Assembly: GCA_963825615.1 (NCBI GenBank)
Contig: CAWGTV010000001.1
Location: 682,001 to 746,000 of the forward strand
DNA: 64,000 nt
DNA from: JAHEDT01 sp963825615
GTDB lineage: Bacteria > Desulfobacterota > Desulfuromonadia > Desulfuromonadales > BM103
Direction of reading: 5' to 3'
The notes below the pieces were generated by a model, which saw only the letters and a program-made list of their open reading frames with translations, was not told the DNA's origin and did no database searches. Position numbers and translations under genes: made by a program. Within the stretch, counting starts at the first letter, position 1; each line of letters opens with the position of its first letter. This document shows, in pieces, positions 34,476-49,468 of this stretch.

Positions 34476-35111
34476 TCACTTAGCCTTGATGCACTTGCGA
34501 ATCAGCAACAGGCTCTGGTTTGCCCCGGGAACAGCACCCTTGATCAGGATGAGATTTTCCGCGGGACGCACTTCAACGATTTCCAGATTCTGCAGGGTGA
34601 CACGGGCGTTGCCCATCTGACCCGGCATTTTTTTGCCCTTAAAGACGCGTGAGGGCCAGGCGCTGCAACCGATGGAGCCAGGGGCACGGTGGAATTTAGA
34701 ACCGTGCGTTGCACGACCACCCGAGAAGCCCCAGCGCTTGATGACGCCCTGGAAGCCTTTGCCTTTGCTGGACCCGGTAACATCGATGATATCGCCAGCC
34801 TTGAAAACCGCATCGCAGGTGATCTGGTCGCCAACGTTGTAATCATCAACGTTCTCGGTTGCCAACTCACGCAGATGAGCAAAGGCACCCTGATCAGCTT
34901 TCTTGAAATGGCCCATCATCGGCTTGTTGACCCGGGGGGTCTTCTTGGCCGAGAAGCCAACCTGCAAAGCATTATAGCCATCAGTGGATTCCGTCTTCTT
35001 CTGCACGACGGTACAGGGGCCTGCCTCCACCACGGTCACCGGAACACGGCGTCCATCGGCAACGAAGACCTGGGTCATACCCAGTTTTTTACCCAAAATT
35101 CCCTGAATCAT
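34476..35111 (-). CDS. rplC: 50S ribosomal protein L3
   Basis: 211 residues; GILGKKLGMTQVF start and the loop KGFQGVIKRWGFSGGRATHG, which reaches the peptidyl-transferase centre. Located between rpsJ and rplD. Confidence 0.98.
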   Translation of the reverse strand: MIQGILGKKLGMTQVFVADGRRVPVTVVEAGPCTVVQKKTESTDGYNALQVGFSAKKTPRVNKPMMGHFKKADQGAFAHLRELATENVDDYNVGDQITCDAVFKAGDIIDVTGSSKGKGFQGVIKRWGFSGGRATHGSKFHRAPGSIGCSAWPSRVFKGKKMPGQMGNARVTLQNLEIVEVRPAENLILIKGAVPGANQSLLLIRKCIKAK

Positions 35112-35132
35112 TACTTTACCCTTACTTCGCTA

Positions 35133-35441
35133 TTACAGCTTGATCTCGACATCAACACCAGCTGACAGGTCGAGCTTCATCAAAGCATCGACGGTCTGCT
35201 GGGTAGGTTCGACGATATCTAGCAGTCGCTTGTGTGTGCGCATCTCGAACTGCTCGCGGCTCTTCTTGTCAACATGGGGTCCACGCAGCACGCAGTACTT
35301 GTTGATCACTGTCGGCAGCGGGATCGGTCCGGCAATGCGGGCTCCCGTACGCTTGGCGGTATCAACGATTTCGTTGACCGACTGGTCGAGAAGCTTGTGA
35401 TCATAGGCCTTGAGGCGGATGCGGATCTTTTGGTTCTGCAT
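35133..35441 (-). CDS. rpsJ: 30S ribosomal protein S10
   Basis: 102 residues from the ATG at 35441 (MQNQKIRIRLKAYDHKLLD); a longer frame from 35501 overlaps tuf and lacks support. S10 also binds NusB in antitermination. The signature RTGARIAGPIPLPT is present. Confidence 0.97.
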   Translation of the reverse strand: MQNQKIRIRLKAYDHKLLDQSVNEIVDTAKRTGARIAGPIPLPTVINKYCVLRGPHVDKKSREQFEMRTHKRLLDIVEPTQQTVDALMKLDLSAGVDVEIKL

Positions 35442-35454
35442 GATCTCGTCCTTT

Positions 35455-36654
<1,200 letters not shown>

Positions 36655-36697
36655 GGTCGTGTCTCCTTATATTCTTTTTACTCTAAAAGTTAATTCA

Positions 36698-38776
36698 TCA
36701 ACCCTTGGTTTTGCTGATAATCTCTTCAGCAATCGCCTTGGGAACCTGGTCATAATGGTCAAACGTCATCGTGTAAGTGGCACGGCCCTGGGTCGAACTG
36801 CGCAGGTCCGTCGAATACCCGAACATACAGGACAGGGGCACATGGGCGCTGACGACCTGGGCACCACCGCGTGCTTCCATACCGGAGACACGACCGCGAC
36901 GGCTGTTCAGGTCACCCATGACCTCACCGAGATATTCTTCCGGCAGGACAACTTCGACGGCCATGATCGGTTCGAGCAGAACCGGTTTGGCTTTAGCAGC
37001 ACCTTCCTTAAGGCCCATCGAACCGGCAATCTTGAACGCCATCTCGGAAGAGTCGACATCGTGATAGGAACCGTCGAAACAGGTCACCCGGAGGTCAACC
37101 AGAGGGAAGCCGGCCAGTATGCCGTTTTGGGCGGCCTGCTCGGCGCCTGCACCAACGGCCGGAATATACTCGCGGGGGATAACACCGCCCTTGATAGCAT
37201 CGACGTACTCGAAACCGCTACCCGGCTCGAGAGGCTCGATGCGCAGCCAACAGTCGCCATACTGGCCACGACCACCGGACTGACGTACGAACTTGCCCTG
37301 CACTTCGACCGACTTGGTGATGGTTTCACGGTAGGCAACCTGCGGCGCACCGATGTTGGCCTCGACCTTGAACTCACGCTTCATGCGGTCAACGATAATT
37401 TCCAGATGCAACTCACCCATCCCGGAGATGATGACCTGACCGGTCTCTTCATCGGTACGCACGCGCAGCGAGGGGTCCTCCTGGACCAGTTTGCCAAGGG
37501 CCAGGCCCATGCTCTGCTGATCAGTCTTGGTCTTCGGCTCGATGGCAATGTGAATAACCGGCTCCGGAAATTCCATCGCCTCAAGCAGGCAGGTAACCTT
37601 ATCATCGCAGAGGGTATCGCCGGTCGTGGTGTGCTTCAGGCCAACAGCGGCGGCAATATCACCGGAATAAACCAGTTTAATCTCTTCGCGCTTGTTCGCA
37701 TGCATCTTGAGCAGACGGCCGAAACGCTCTTTTTTGCCCTTGGTGGAGTTCAGAACATGAGCACCTGACTCGGCAAACCCGGAGTACACACGGAAGAAGG
37801 TCAGCTGGCCGACAAAGGGGTCGGTCATAACCTTGAATGCCAGGGCGGAAAAGGGCCCCTTGTCATCGGCGGGACGGGTCAGTTCTTCCTTAGTGTCGGG
37901 ATGAATCCCCTTGATTGGAGGAACATCCAGTGGCGACGGCATGTAGTCGATGACTGCATCCAGCAGCGTCTGCACACCTTTGTTCTTGAAGGCAGAACCG
38001 CACAGCACCGGGTTGATCAGCAGGCGACTGGTGGCCTTCCGGATACCAGCCTTAACCTCTGCAATGCTTAACTCTTCGCCACCGAGGTACTTGTCCATCA
38101 GTTCTTCATCGTGCGAACTGATCTCCTCGAGCATGGCTTCACGGGCCGCCTCAGCATCTGCCAGCAGTTCAGCCGGAATGTCCGACAGCGTGTAATTGGC
38201 GCCGAGGGACTCGTCATCCCAGATAATCGCTTGCATCTGTACGAGATCGATAACACCGCGGAAAAGATCTTCCTGGCCAATCGGCAGCTGGATAGGCACG
38301 GGGTTGGCGCCAAGGCGATCGCGCATCATCTTGAGACCGCGATTGAAATCGGCACCGACACGGTCCATCTTGTTGATGAATGCAATCCGGGGGACGCCGT
38401 ACTTGTCGGCCTGGCGCCAGACGGTTTCCGACTGGGGCTCAACGCCGCCAACCGAACAGAACACGGCGACGGCGCCGTCAAGCACGCGCAGGGACCGCTC
38501 TACTTCAATGGTAAAATCAACGTGACCGGGGGTATCAATAATGTTGACGCGGTGTTCTTTCCAGAAACAGGTGGTGGCAGCAGAGGTGATGGTGATACCA
38601 CGCTCTTGCTCCTGCTCCATCCAGTCCATGGTGGCAGCGCCGTCATGAACTTCACCGATCTTGTGGGAAACGCCAGTGTAATAAAGAATACGCTCGGTGG
38701 TCGTGGTTTTGCCGGCATCAATATGTGCCATAATGCCGATATTACGGGTTTTTTCAAGTGCTACTTTGCGGGCCAC
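36698..38776 (-). CDS. fusA: Elongation factor G
   Basis: 692-residue GTPase driving ribosomal translocation and, with RRF, recycling. AHIDAGKTTTTERIL, DTPGHVDF and NKMDRVG form the nucleotide site; domains II-V follow (HANKREEIK, GMGELHLEI). Length is standard for FusA. It lies between rpsG and tufA. Confidence 0.98.
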   Translation of the reverse strand: MARKVALEKTRNIGIMAHIDAGKTTTTERILYYTGVSHKIGEVHDGAATMDWMEQEQERGITITSAATTCFWKEHRVNIIDTPGHVDFTIEVERSLRVLDGAVAVFCSVGGVEPQSETVWRQADKYGVPRIAFINKMDRVGADFNRGLKMMRDRLGANPVPIQLPIGQEDLFRGVIDLVQMQAIIWDDESLGANYTLSDIPAELLADAEAAREAMLEEISSHDEELMDKYLGGEELSIAEVKAGIRKATSRLLINPVLCGSAFKNKGVQTLLDAVIDYMPSPLDVPPIKGIHPDTKEELTRPADDKGPFSALAFKVMTDPFVGQLTFFRVYSGFAESGAHVLNSTKGKKERFGRLLKMHANKREEIKLVYSGDIAAAVGLKHTTTGDTLCDDKVTCLLEAMEFPEPVIHIAIEPKTKTDQQSMGLALGKLVQEDPSLRVRTDEETGQVIISGMGELHLEIIVDRMKREFKVEANIGAPQVAYRETITKSVEVQGKFVRQSGGRGQYGDCWLRIEPLEPGSGFEYVDAIKGGVIPREYIPAVGAGAEQAAQNGILAGFPLVDLRVTCFDGSYHDVDSSEMAFKIAGSMGLKEGAAKAKPVLLEPIMAVEVVLPEEYLGEVMGDLNSRRGRVSGMEARGGAQVVSAHVPLSCMFGYSTDLRSSTQGRATYTMTFDHYDQVPKAIAEEIISKTKG

Positions 38777-38796
38777 AGCAGTACGTCCTCCGAGCT

Positions 38797-39267
38797 TTAC
38801 CAGCGATAATGCGCGAAGGCCTTGTTAGCCTCGGCCATACGATGAGTATCTTCACGCTTCTTGACAGCAGCGCCGCGATTCCCAGCAGCATCCATAAATT
38901 CAGCCGCGAGACGCTCCTGCATGGTTTTTTCACCACGGCCACGCGCATAGCTTACGATCCAGCGGATCGCCAGGGCATTGCGGCGCTCGGAACGAACTTC
39001 TACCGGAACCTGATAGGTAGAACCACCTACACGACGGGATTTGACTTCGACAGTCGGACGAACATTCTCAATAGCCTTCTTGAAAACCTCGACCGGTTCG
39101 CCGCCAGTACGTGCTTCGATAAGATCGAAAGCGCCGTAAACAATCTGCTCCGCGGTGCTCTTTTTGCCATCAAGCATCAAGCCATTGATGAACTTGGCCA
39201 CCAGTCGGTCGTGGAATTTCGGATCAGGCAGAATAACCCGCTTGGCTACTTCTCTTCTTCTCGGCAT
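38797..39267 (-). CDS. rpsG: 30S ribosomal protein S7
   Basis: 156 residues with MPRRREVAKRVILPDPKFHD and the RVGGSTYQVPVEVR signature. S7 nucleates the 30S head and in E. coli represses the str operon. Confidence 0.98.
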   Translation of the reverse strand: MPRRREVAKRVILPDPKFHDRLVAKFINGLMLDGKKSTAEQIVYGAFDLIEARTGGEPVEVFKKAIENVRPTVEVKSRRVGGSTYQVPVEVRSERRNALAIRWIVSYARGRGEKTMQERLAAEFMDAAGNRGAAVKKREDTHRMAEANKAFAHYRW

Positions 39268-39290
39268 AACGTCCTCTTCGTACCTCTCGT

Positions 39291-39662
39291 TTACTTGGGC
39301 CGCTTGGCACCGTACCTGGAGCGTGACTGCTTGCGGTTTTTAACCCCCGCCAGGTCAAGAGCTCCACGGACGATGGTGTAACGAACACCCGGCAAGTCCT
39401 TAACGCGACCGCCACGGACCAGGACCACTGAGTGCTCCTGGAGGTTATGGCCGACACCCGGGATGTACGAGGTTACCACCATGCCGTTGGTCAAACGGAC
39501 ACGAGCGACCTTACGAAGCGCCGAGTTTGGCTTCTTCGGGGTCGTGGTGTACACGCGGGTGCAGACACCACGCTTTTGGGGGTTGCCCCTCAGCGCAGGT
39601 GCTGTCGACTTGTCTTTCTTGTTTTCACGACCCATACGGATCAACTGATTGATCGTCGGCAT
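39291..39662 (-). CDS. rpsL: 30S ribosomal protein S12
   Basis: 123 residues at the decoding centre. Lysines of TTPKKPNSALRKVARV and the GGRVKDLPGVRY segment are those of streptomycin-sensitive forms. First gene of the str operon, preceded by a strong promoter at 39733-39761. Confidence 0.98.
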   Translation of the reverse strand: MPTINQLIRMGRENKKDKSTAPALRGNPQKRGVCTRVYTTTPKKPNSALRKVARVRLTNGMVVTSYIPGVGHNLQEHSVVLVRGGRVKDLPGVRYTIVRGALDLAGVKNRKQSRSRYGAKRPK

Positions 39663-39732
39663 CGAATCACTCCCGATTTTGCGTATTCATGACGTTAAAA
39701 GAACAGATTTTCCCGTAGGGGAAAACTCGCCG

Positions 39733-39761
39733 AATCTACCAAAGCGAGTCTCCCCTGTCAA
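39733..39761 (-). promoter_or_regulatory. Promoter of the str (rpsL) operon
   Basis: Minus-strand reading: -35 TTGACA (39761-39756), 17-nt spacer, -10 TAGATT (39738-39733), then a G+C-rich CGGCGAG near the start, typical of growth-regulated promoters. A TTTTCCCC/GGGAAAA hairpin follows in the leader at 39708-39725. No strong terminator separates it from rpoC. Confidence 0.8.
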
Positions 39762-39806
39762 GCACTTTTAAAGCGAACTGCTATTTTTTGCAAACTAGCG
39801 TGAAAG

Positions 39807-43991
<4,185 letters not shown>

Positions 43992-44032
43992 GACACATCC
44001 TCCTTTTTCAGGATGAGAGGTTCGAAGCAGTA

Positions 44033-47000
44033 TCAGTCCTCAGCTTCTTCGAGCAGCTCCACGTCGAGACAGAGAGCCTGAAGTTCTTTGATAAGGACGT
44101 TGAACGATTCCGGCAAACCGGCTTCAAGGGTATGTTTCCCCTTGACGATTGCCTCGTAAATCCTGGTACGCCCGGCCACGTCATCGGACTTGACCGTCAG
44201 GAATTCCTGCAGCGCATGCGATGCACCGTAGGCTTCCATGGCCCAGACTTCCATCTCACCGAGACGCTGACCGCCGAACTGTGCTTTACCGCCCAGCGGC
44301 TGCTGGGTGACCAAGCTGTAGGGGCCGATACTCCGGGCATGGATCTTATCGTCGACCAGATGGTGCAGCTTGAGCATATACATGATACCAACGGTGACCT
44401 TCTCCTTGAAGGCTTCACCGGTGCGGCCGTCATGCAGGATCATCTGCCCATCCAGAGGCATTCCGGCACGGGCCAACTCGCTCTTGATCTGATCCTCATG
44501 GACACCCTCGAAAACCGGAGAAGCCATGGGCACGCCATTGCTCAGGCGTCTTGCCAGGCTGAACACATCCTCATCACTCAACTCATCGATGAAGGTGTTC
44601 AACTCCTTGTCACCATAGACATCTTTGATTTGCTTGCGCAGCTTCTTCGGATCGGCCATCTTGTCGATGGCATCCTGGATCTGCTGGCCCAGGCCGTGAG
44701 AAGCCAGGCCCAGATGCGTCTCCAGAATCTGACCGACGTTCATACGGGACGGAACGCCCAGCGGGTTGAGTACGATTTCAACCGGCGAACCGTCTTCGAG
44801 GTAAGGCATATCCTCTTCGGGAAGAATGCGCGACAGAACACCTTTATTGCCGTGACGACCGGCCATTTTGTCACCGACCGACAGCTTGCGCTTGATGGCA
44901 ATATAGACCTTGACCATCTTGATCACACCCGGAGGCAGGTCATCGCCACGCTTGAGTTTTTCTATCTTGTCGGCAAAGACCGTCTTGATGATTTCTTCGC
45001 GATCACTGAGTCTCCGTGCGGTTTCAGCCAACTTGCTTTCAGCGGCCTCATCGGCGAGAGAGAGCTCGCTCCAGAGACTGAAAGGGATCGCCTCAAGCGC
45101 CTTGGGCGTGATCTTGTGTCCCTTTGGCAGCAGTGTCTTGCCGTCACGGTCCTTGACCGGGGCGGACACTTTCTGGTCGTTCAGCAGAGCAGTCAGTTTG
45201 CGCCGGGCAGACTCGCGAATAATACGGATTTCATCGTTCTGGTCCTTGAGCAGCTTGTCGATTTCGGTCTGCTCGATGAACTCGGTGCGGGCGTCCTTGT
45301 CCAGCCCCTTGCGGGAGAAGACCCGGGCGCCTATGACCACGCCCTCAACTCCCGGCGGCACACGCAGCGAAGTGTCACGCACATCGCCAGCCTTCTCGCC
45401 GAAGATGGCGCGGAGAAGTTTTTCCTCCGGCGACAACTGGGTTTCCCCTTTCGGCGTGATCTTGCCGACCAGGATGTCCGTCGGCTTGACTTCCGCACCG
45501 ATGCGGATAATGCCGCTTTCGTCAAGGTTGCGCAGAGCATCTTCACCGAGGTTGGGAATATCGTCGGTGATCTCTTCCTTGCCCAACTTGGTGTCGCGGG
45601 CAACGCACTCGAACTCCTCGACGTGGATCGAGGTGTAGCGGTCTTCCTTGACCAGCTTCTCGGAGATCAGGATCGAGTCCTCGAAGTTGTAGCCTCCCCA
45701 AGGCATAAAGGCGACCAGCACGTTCTGGCCAAGCGCCAGTTCACCCCACTGGGTGGAGGGCCCATCGGCGATAATCTCACCGCGCTTGACCTTGTCGCCG
45801 ACCTTGACGATCGGTTTCTGGTTGAGGCAGGTATTCTGGTTGGATCGAATGAACTTGATCAGATTGTAAATATCAACACCGGTGCCGGTCTCGTCGACTT
45901 CATGGTCGTCGATCTTGACAACGATACGGCCCGCGTCAACACTTTCGACCATACCGTCATGCCGGGCGACCACAGCGGAGCCCGAGTCATGGGCAACGAT
46001 GCGCTCCATGCCGGTCCCGACCAATGGTGCATCGGCCCGCAGCAGCGGCACAGCCTGACGCTGCATGTTGGAGCCCATGAGGGCGCGGTTAGCGTCGTCG
46101 TTCTCGAGGAACGGGATGAGGGCCGCGGCCACCGAAACCAGCTGCTTCGGTGAAACGTCCATCAATTCGATCTCCTCGCGGTTGATCAGCATGAACTCGC
46201 CGTTTTTCCGGGCGTTGACCAGATCGTTAACAAAGCAGTTCTTCTTGTCGAGGGGGGCGTTCGCCTGGGCGATGGCATGACCCTCCTCTTCGAGCGCCGA
46301 AAAGTACTGGATCTCGTTCGACACCTTGCCGTTCTTGACGATCCGGTAGGGCGTTTCCACGAAACCGTGGATATTGATCCGCGCGTAGGTCGAAAGCGAC
46401 GCGATCAGGCCGATGTTCGGGCCCTCAGGGGTCTCGATCGGGCAGACGCGCCCGTAGTGGGTCGGATGCACGTCACGCACTTCGAAACCGGCGCGCTCGC
46501 GAGTCAGACCGCCAGGCCCGAGGGCCGAGAGGCGTCGCTTGTGGGTAATCTCCGAAAGCGGGTTGGTCTGGTCCATGAACTGGGAGAGCTGACTGGAACC
46601 GAAGAACTCCTTGACCACAGCCGAAACCGGCTTGGAGTTGATCAGGTCGTGGGGCATCAGGCTGTCCACTTCCTGTAGGCTCATGCGCTCCTTGATGGCA
46701 CGTTCCATGCGCACCAGGCCGACCCGGTACTGGTTCTCGAGCAGTTCGCCGACCGCACGCACGCGCCGGTTGCCGAGATGGTCGATGTCATCGATCTTGA
46801 CGGGTAGCTTGCGCACGCTGCCTTTGTCATCTTCAACGGCCCATTCATGGACGCCGTTTCGCAGATCGATCAGGTAGCGCACCACCTCGAGGATGTCATC
46901 CTTGGTCAGGGTGGTCACCTCGAGAGGCAGCTTCAGCCCCAGTTTGTGATTCAGCTTGAGGCGGCCGACCGTGGACAGGTCATAGCGCTCTTCATTGAAG

Positions 47001-48187
47001 AAAAGGCTTGAGAAGAGCGCATCAGAGCTCTTGATCGTCGGCGGGTCACCAGGACGCAGTCGACGGTAGATTTCAACTTTGGCCTCTTCCGGCGAGCCGA
47101 CCTTGTCCTGCAGCAGGGTTTCGCGCAGATAAGGCCCGACAAACAGGTTATCGATAAAGAGAACCTTGAAAATATTAATACTGCGTTTGGCAAGGTCTTC
47201 GAGCTTAGCCGCCGTGATCTCTTCATTGCACTCGACGACGACTTCGCCGGTCGACTCATCGATAATGTCCGTCGAAGAGATCTTACCGAGAACTTCTTCC
47301 TCGGGAATCTGGATGAATTCGAGTTTCTTTTCCTCGATCTTGCGGATAGACGCCTTGGTGAACTTGCGGTTGGCCTTGACCAGAACCTCGCCGTCGTCAT
47401 CGAGCACCTCAAATGTGGCGCGTTGACCGAGCAGCAGTTTGGTATCGACTTTTTTGCGATATACACCGTTCTGGACAAAAATTTCTTCGGTGTCGTAGTA
47501 GCGGTTCAACAACTCCTCGGCAGAGAAGCCGAGGGCCTTGAGAAGCACGGTTGCCGGCAGTTTGCGACGCCGGTCAATCCGTACAAAAAGGATATCTTTA
47601 TGATCAAAGTCAAAATCGAGCCAGGATCCCCGATAAGGGATGACCCGGGCGCTGTAGAGCACCTTGCCGCTCGAATGCGTCTTGCCCTTGTCATGGTCGA
47701 AAAAGACCCCGGGCGAACGATGCAGCTGACTGACGATGACACGTTCTGTGCCGTTGATGATGAACGTACCATTCTCGGTCATCAACGGAATTTCACCGAA
47801 ATAAACTTCCTGTTCCTTGATGTCGCGAATCGATTGAACGCCCGATTCTTTATCGACATCCCACGAAACCAGCCGCACCTTGACCTTCATCGGTGCAGCA
47901 AAGGTCATCCCCCGCTGATGGCATTCCTCAACGTCATATTTCGGCGTTCCCAGCGCGTATTCGACATACTCAAGGGAGCAGGTCTCGCTGAAATCCTTGA
48001 TCGGGAAGACCGAACGGAAAACCGCCTCAACACCGATGTTCTGGCGGGCGGAAGCAGGCAGGTCCGCCTGCAGGAAACGCTGATAGGAATTCTTCTGGAT
48101 ATCAATCAGGTTTGGGATATCGATAATCCGCTTGATTTCCTGAAAGTGTTTCCTAAGAAGCTGGTTATTCGCAATCGAATAAGCCAT
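44033..48187 (-). CDS. rpoB: RNA polymerase beta subunit
   Basis: 1384 residues. The rifampicin-binding region SSQLSQFMDQTNPLSEITHK, then RRLSALG, is of the sensitive type. The catalytic-side EGPNIGLI and the C-terminal FGGQRLGEMEVWAMEAYGA are present. It shares rplJL-rpoBC order with most bacteria and starts 85 bases after rplL. Confidence 0.98.
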   Translation of the reverse strand: MAYSIANNQLLRKHFQEIKRIIDIPNLIDIQKNSYQRFLQADLPASARQNIGVEAVFRSVFPIKDFSETCSLEYVEYALGTPKYDVEECHQRGMTFAAPMKVKVRLVSWDVDKESGVQSIRDIKEQEVYFGEIPLMTENGTFIINGTERVIVSQLHRSPGVFFDHDKGKTHSSGKVLYSARVIPYRGSWLDFDFDHKDILFVRIDRRRKLPATVLLKALGFSAEELLNRYYDTEEIFVQNGVYRKKVDTKLLLGQRATFEVLDDDGEVLVKANRKFTKASIRKIEEKKLEFIQIPEEEVLGKISSTDIIDESTGEVVVECNEEITAAKLEDLAKRSINIFKVLFIDNLFVGPYLRETLLQDKVGSPEEAKVEIYRRLRPGDPPTIKSSDALFSSLFFNEERYDLSTVGRLKLNHKLGLKLPLEVTTLTKDDILEVVRYLIDLRNGVHEWAVEDDKGSVRKLPVKIDDIDHLGNRRVRAVGELLENQYRVGLVRMERAIKERMSLQEVDSLMPHDLINSKPVSAVVKEFFGSSQLSQFMDQTNPLSEITHKRRLSALGPGGLTRERAGFEVRDVHPTHYGRVCPIETPEGPNIGLIASLSTYARINIHGFVETPYRIVKNGKVSNEIQYFSALEEEGHAIAQANAPLDKKNCFVNDLVNARKNGEFMLINREEIELMDVSPKQLVSVAAALIPFLENDDANRALMGSNMQRQAVPLLRADAPLVGTGMERIVAHDSGSAVVARHDGMVESVDAGRIVVKIDDHEVDETGTGVDIYNLIKFIRSNQNTCLNQKPIVKVGDKVKRGEIIADGPSTQWGELALGQNVLVAFMPWGGYNFEDSILISEKLVKEDRYTSIHVEEFECVARDTKLGKEEITDDIPNLGEDALRNLDESGIIRIGAEVKPTDILVGKITPKGETQLSPEEKLLRAIFGEKAGDVRDTSLRVPPGVEGVVIGARVFSRKGLDKDARTEFIEQTEIDKLLKDQNDEIRIIRESARRKLTALLNDQKVSAPVKDRDGKTLLPKGHKITPKALEAIPFSLWSELSLADEAAESKLAETARRLSDREEIIKTVFADKIEKLKRGDDLPPGVIKMVKVYIAIKRKLSVGDKMAGRHGNKGVLSRILPEEDMPYLEDGSPVEIVLNPLGVPSRMNVGQILETHLGLASHGLGQQIQDAIDKMADPKKLRKQIKDVYGDKELNTFIDELSDEDVFSLARRLSNGVPMASPVFEGVHEDQIKSELARAGMPLDGQMILHDGRTGEAFKEKVTVGIMYMLKLHHLVDDKIHARSIGPYSLVTQQPLGGKAQFGGQRLGEMEVWAMEAYGASHALQEFLTVKSDDVAGRTRIYEAIVKGKHTLEAGLPESFNVLIKELQALCLDVELLEEAED

Positions 48188-48217
48188 GGTGTCTCCTTTT
48201 GCTAACTAAAGTATAAT

Positions 48218-48246
48218 AGCCAAGGCCACACGAGGCGGCCTTGGCT
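48218..48246 (-). terminator. rplL-rpoB intergenic hairpin (attenuator or processing site)
   Basis: A 10-bp perfect stem (48218-48227 with 48237-48246, 9-nt loop) lies 26 bases past the rplL stop. On the minus strand ATTATACTTT follows, a poor U-tract, so partial termination or RNA processing that lowers rpoBC relative to rplL is more likely than full termination. Confidence 0.55.
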
Positions 48247-48272
48247 AGGATGGGATTATCCGAGACGGGCTG

Positions 48273-48659
48273 CTATTTGAGCTCCACGCTGGCGCCGGCT
48301 TCCTCCAGCTGTGCTTTGATGCCGTTGGCCTCTTCCTTGGAAGCGGCTTCTTTGACAGTGTTGGGGGCGCCGTCAACCAGGTCCTTGGCTTCTTTCAAGC
48401 CCAGACCGGTGATGGCACGCACGACCTTGATGACGTTGATTTTCTTCTCGCCGGCAGCGGTGAGAACGACGTCGAACTCATCCTTCTCTTCGACGGCAGC
48501 GGCTTCGCCGCCAGCGGCAGGACCGGCAGCAGCAACAGCTACAGGAGCTGCAGCGGAGACGCCGAATTTCTCTTCCAGTTCCTTGACCATTTCAGCCAGT
48601 TCAAGGACGCTCATCTTTTCGATGAATTCAATAACTTGCGCTTTGGTGATTTCAGCCAT
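48273..48659 (-). CDS. rplL: 50S ribosomal protein L7/L12
   Basis: 128 residues: N-terminal dimerisation domain binding L10, an Ala/Gly-rich hinge (about 36-55), and the factor-binding C-terminal domain (EKKINVIKVVRAITGLGLKE). Forms the ribosomal stalk. Confidence 0.98.
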   Translation of the reverse strand: MAEITKAQVIEFIEKMSVLELAEMVKELEEKFGVSAAAPVAVAAAGPAAGGEAAAVEEKDEFDVVLTAAGEKKINVIKVVRAITGLGLKEAKDLVDGAPNTVKEAASKEEANGIKAQLEEAGASVELK

Positions 48660-48728
48660 TGTTCTTATCCTCCGTAAATTCTTTATCGATAGATTTGTCG
48701 TTTGTGAATGGTTTCAGCCGGAGAGAAC

Positions 48729-49250
48729 TCAGGCTGCGTCTTTCTGGTCCTTGATGGCGGCCAGAACCTGCACGAGCGCACGCGGGACAGCGGCCAATAC
48801 GCCGACGAAATTGCTTGCCGGAGCGCTCATCGAGCCCAGCATCTTGGCCAGCAGTTCTTCGCGGCTCGGCAGTTCAGCCAAAGCCTTGATGTCAGCAGCG
48901 CCAAGCAGCTTGCCGTCAAGCATGCCGGCCTTCAATTCGAAGGCGTTATGCAGCTTGGCAAACTCGATCAGGGCCTTGGCAGGCGCGACCGGGTCCCCAG
49001 TGACCAGGGCAATGGCGTTCGGGCCGGCCAGATGCTCCTCGAGACAAGCGACACCGGTATCCTTGGCAGCCAGGCGCAGCAGGGTATTCTTAACAACCCG
49101 GTACTCGACATCGACAGCCTGGAGTTTGCGTCGCAGGGCATTGGCCTGCTCGACATTCAGCCCGCGGTAATCGGCCAAGAACGCGGCCTTGGTGGCCTTG
49201 AGCTTTTCTGCCAGTTCCGCAACCAGAGCTTCTTTGTTTTGTTTATTCAA
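48729..49250 (-). CDS. rplJ: 50S ribosomal protein L10, TTG start
   Basis: 173 residues from the TTG at 49250 (reads MNKQNKEALVAELAEKL), with GGAGGAGAGACG just before it. A longer frame from 49352 would run back through the L10 leader and is rejected. The C-terminal helix binds L7/L12 dimers. The leader at 49352-49406 implies autoregulation. Confidence 0.95.
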   Translation of the reverse strand: MNKQNKEALVAELAEKLKATKAAFLADYRGLNVEQANALRRKLQAVDVEYRVVKNTLLRLAAKDTGVACLEEHLAGPNAIALVTGDPVAPAKALIEFAKLHNAFELKAGMLDGKLLGAADIKALAELPSREELLAKMLGSMSAPASNFVGVLAAVPRALVQVLAAIKDQKDAA

Positions 49251-49351
49251 CGTCTCTCCTCCTTTCCTTGTAGATTTCCGAGCTTTTGCAAGCTCTTCAT
49301 CCCAGCCTTCAAGAAGGTGAAGAAGAGACCCAATGTCTCGTACACCATCCA

Positions 49352-49406
49352 TCTCGCCTCGGCAGGTGGTGGTACCATTAAACCGCGAGGTACCTGCTGT
49401 CTGTGG
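49352..49406 (-). promoter_or_regulatory. Ribosomal protein L10 leader (autoregulatory mRNA element)
   Basis: On the minus strand, CACAGACAGCAGGTACC and a later CCACCTGCCGAGG pair across a GC-poor interior, matching the classic L10-binding leader found before rplJL. Excess L10 (with L12) binds it and represses rplJL. It ends about 100 bases before the rplJ start. Confidence 0.8.
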
Positions 49407-49432
49407 CCAGGATCTGCTTTATCCTGAAACAT

Positions 49433-49455
49433 CCGTCATTGCCGCACAATGACGG
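49433..49455 (-). terminator. rplA-rplJ intergenic hairpin
   Basis: CCGTCATTG/CAATGACGG, a 9-bp stem with 5-nt loop, 13 bases after the rplA stop. No T-run follows, so this is likely a processing or 3'-end-protecting structure rather than a full terminator. Confidence 0.5.
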
Positions 49456-49468
49456 GGTAAATCTTGTA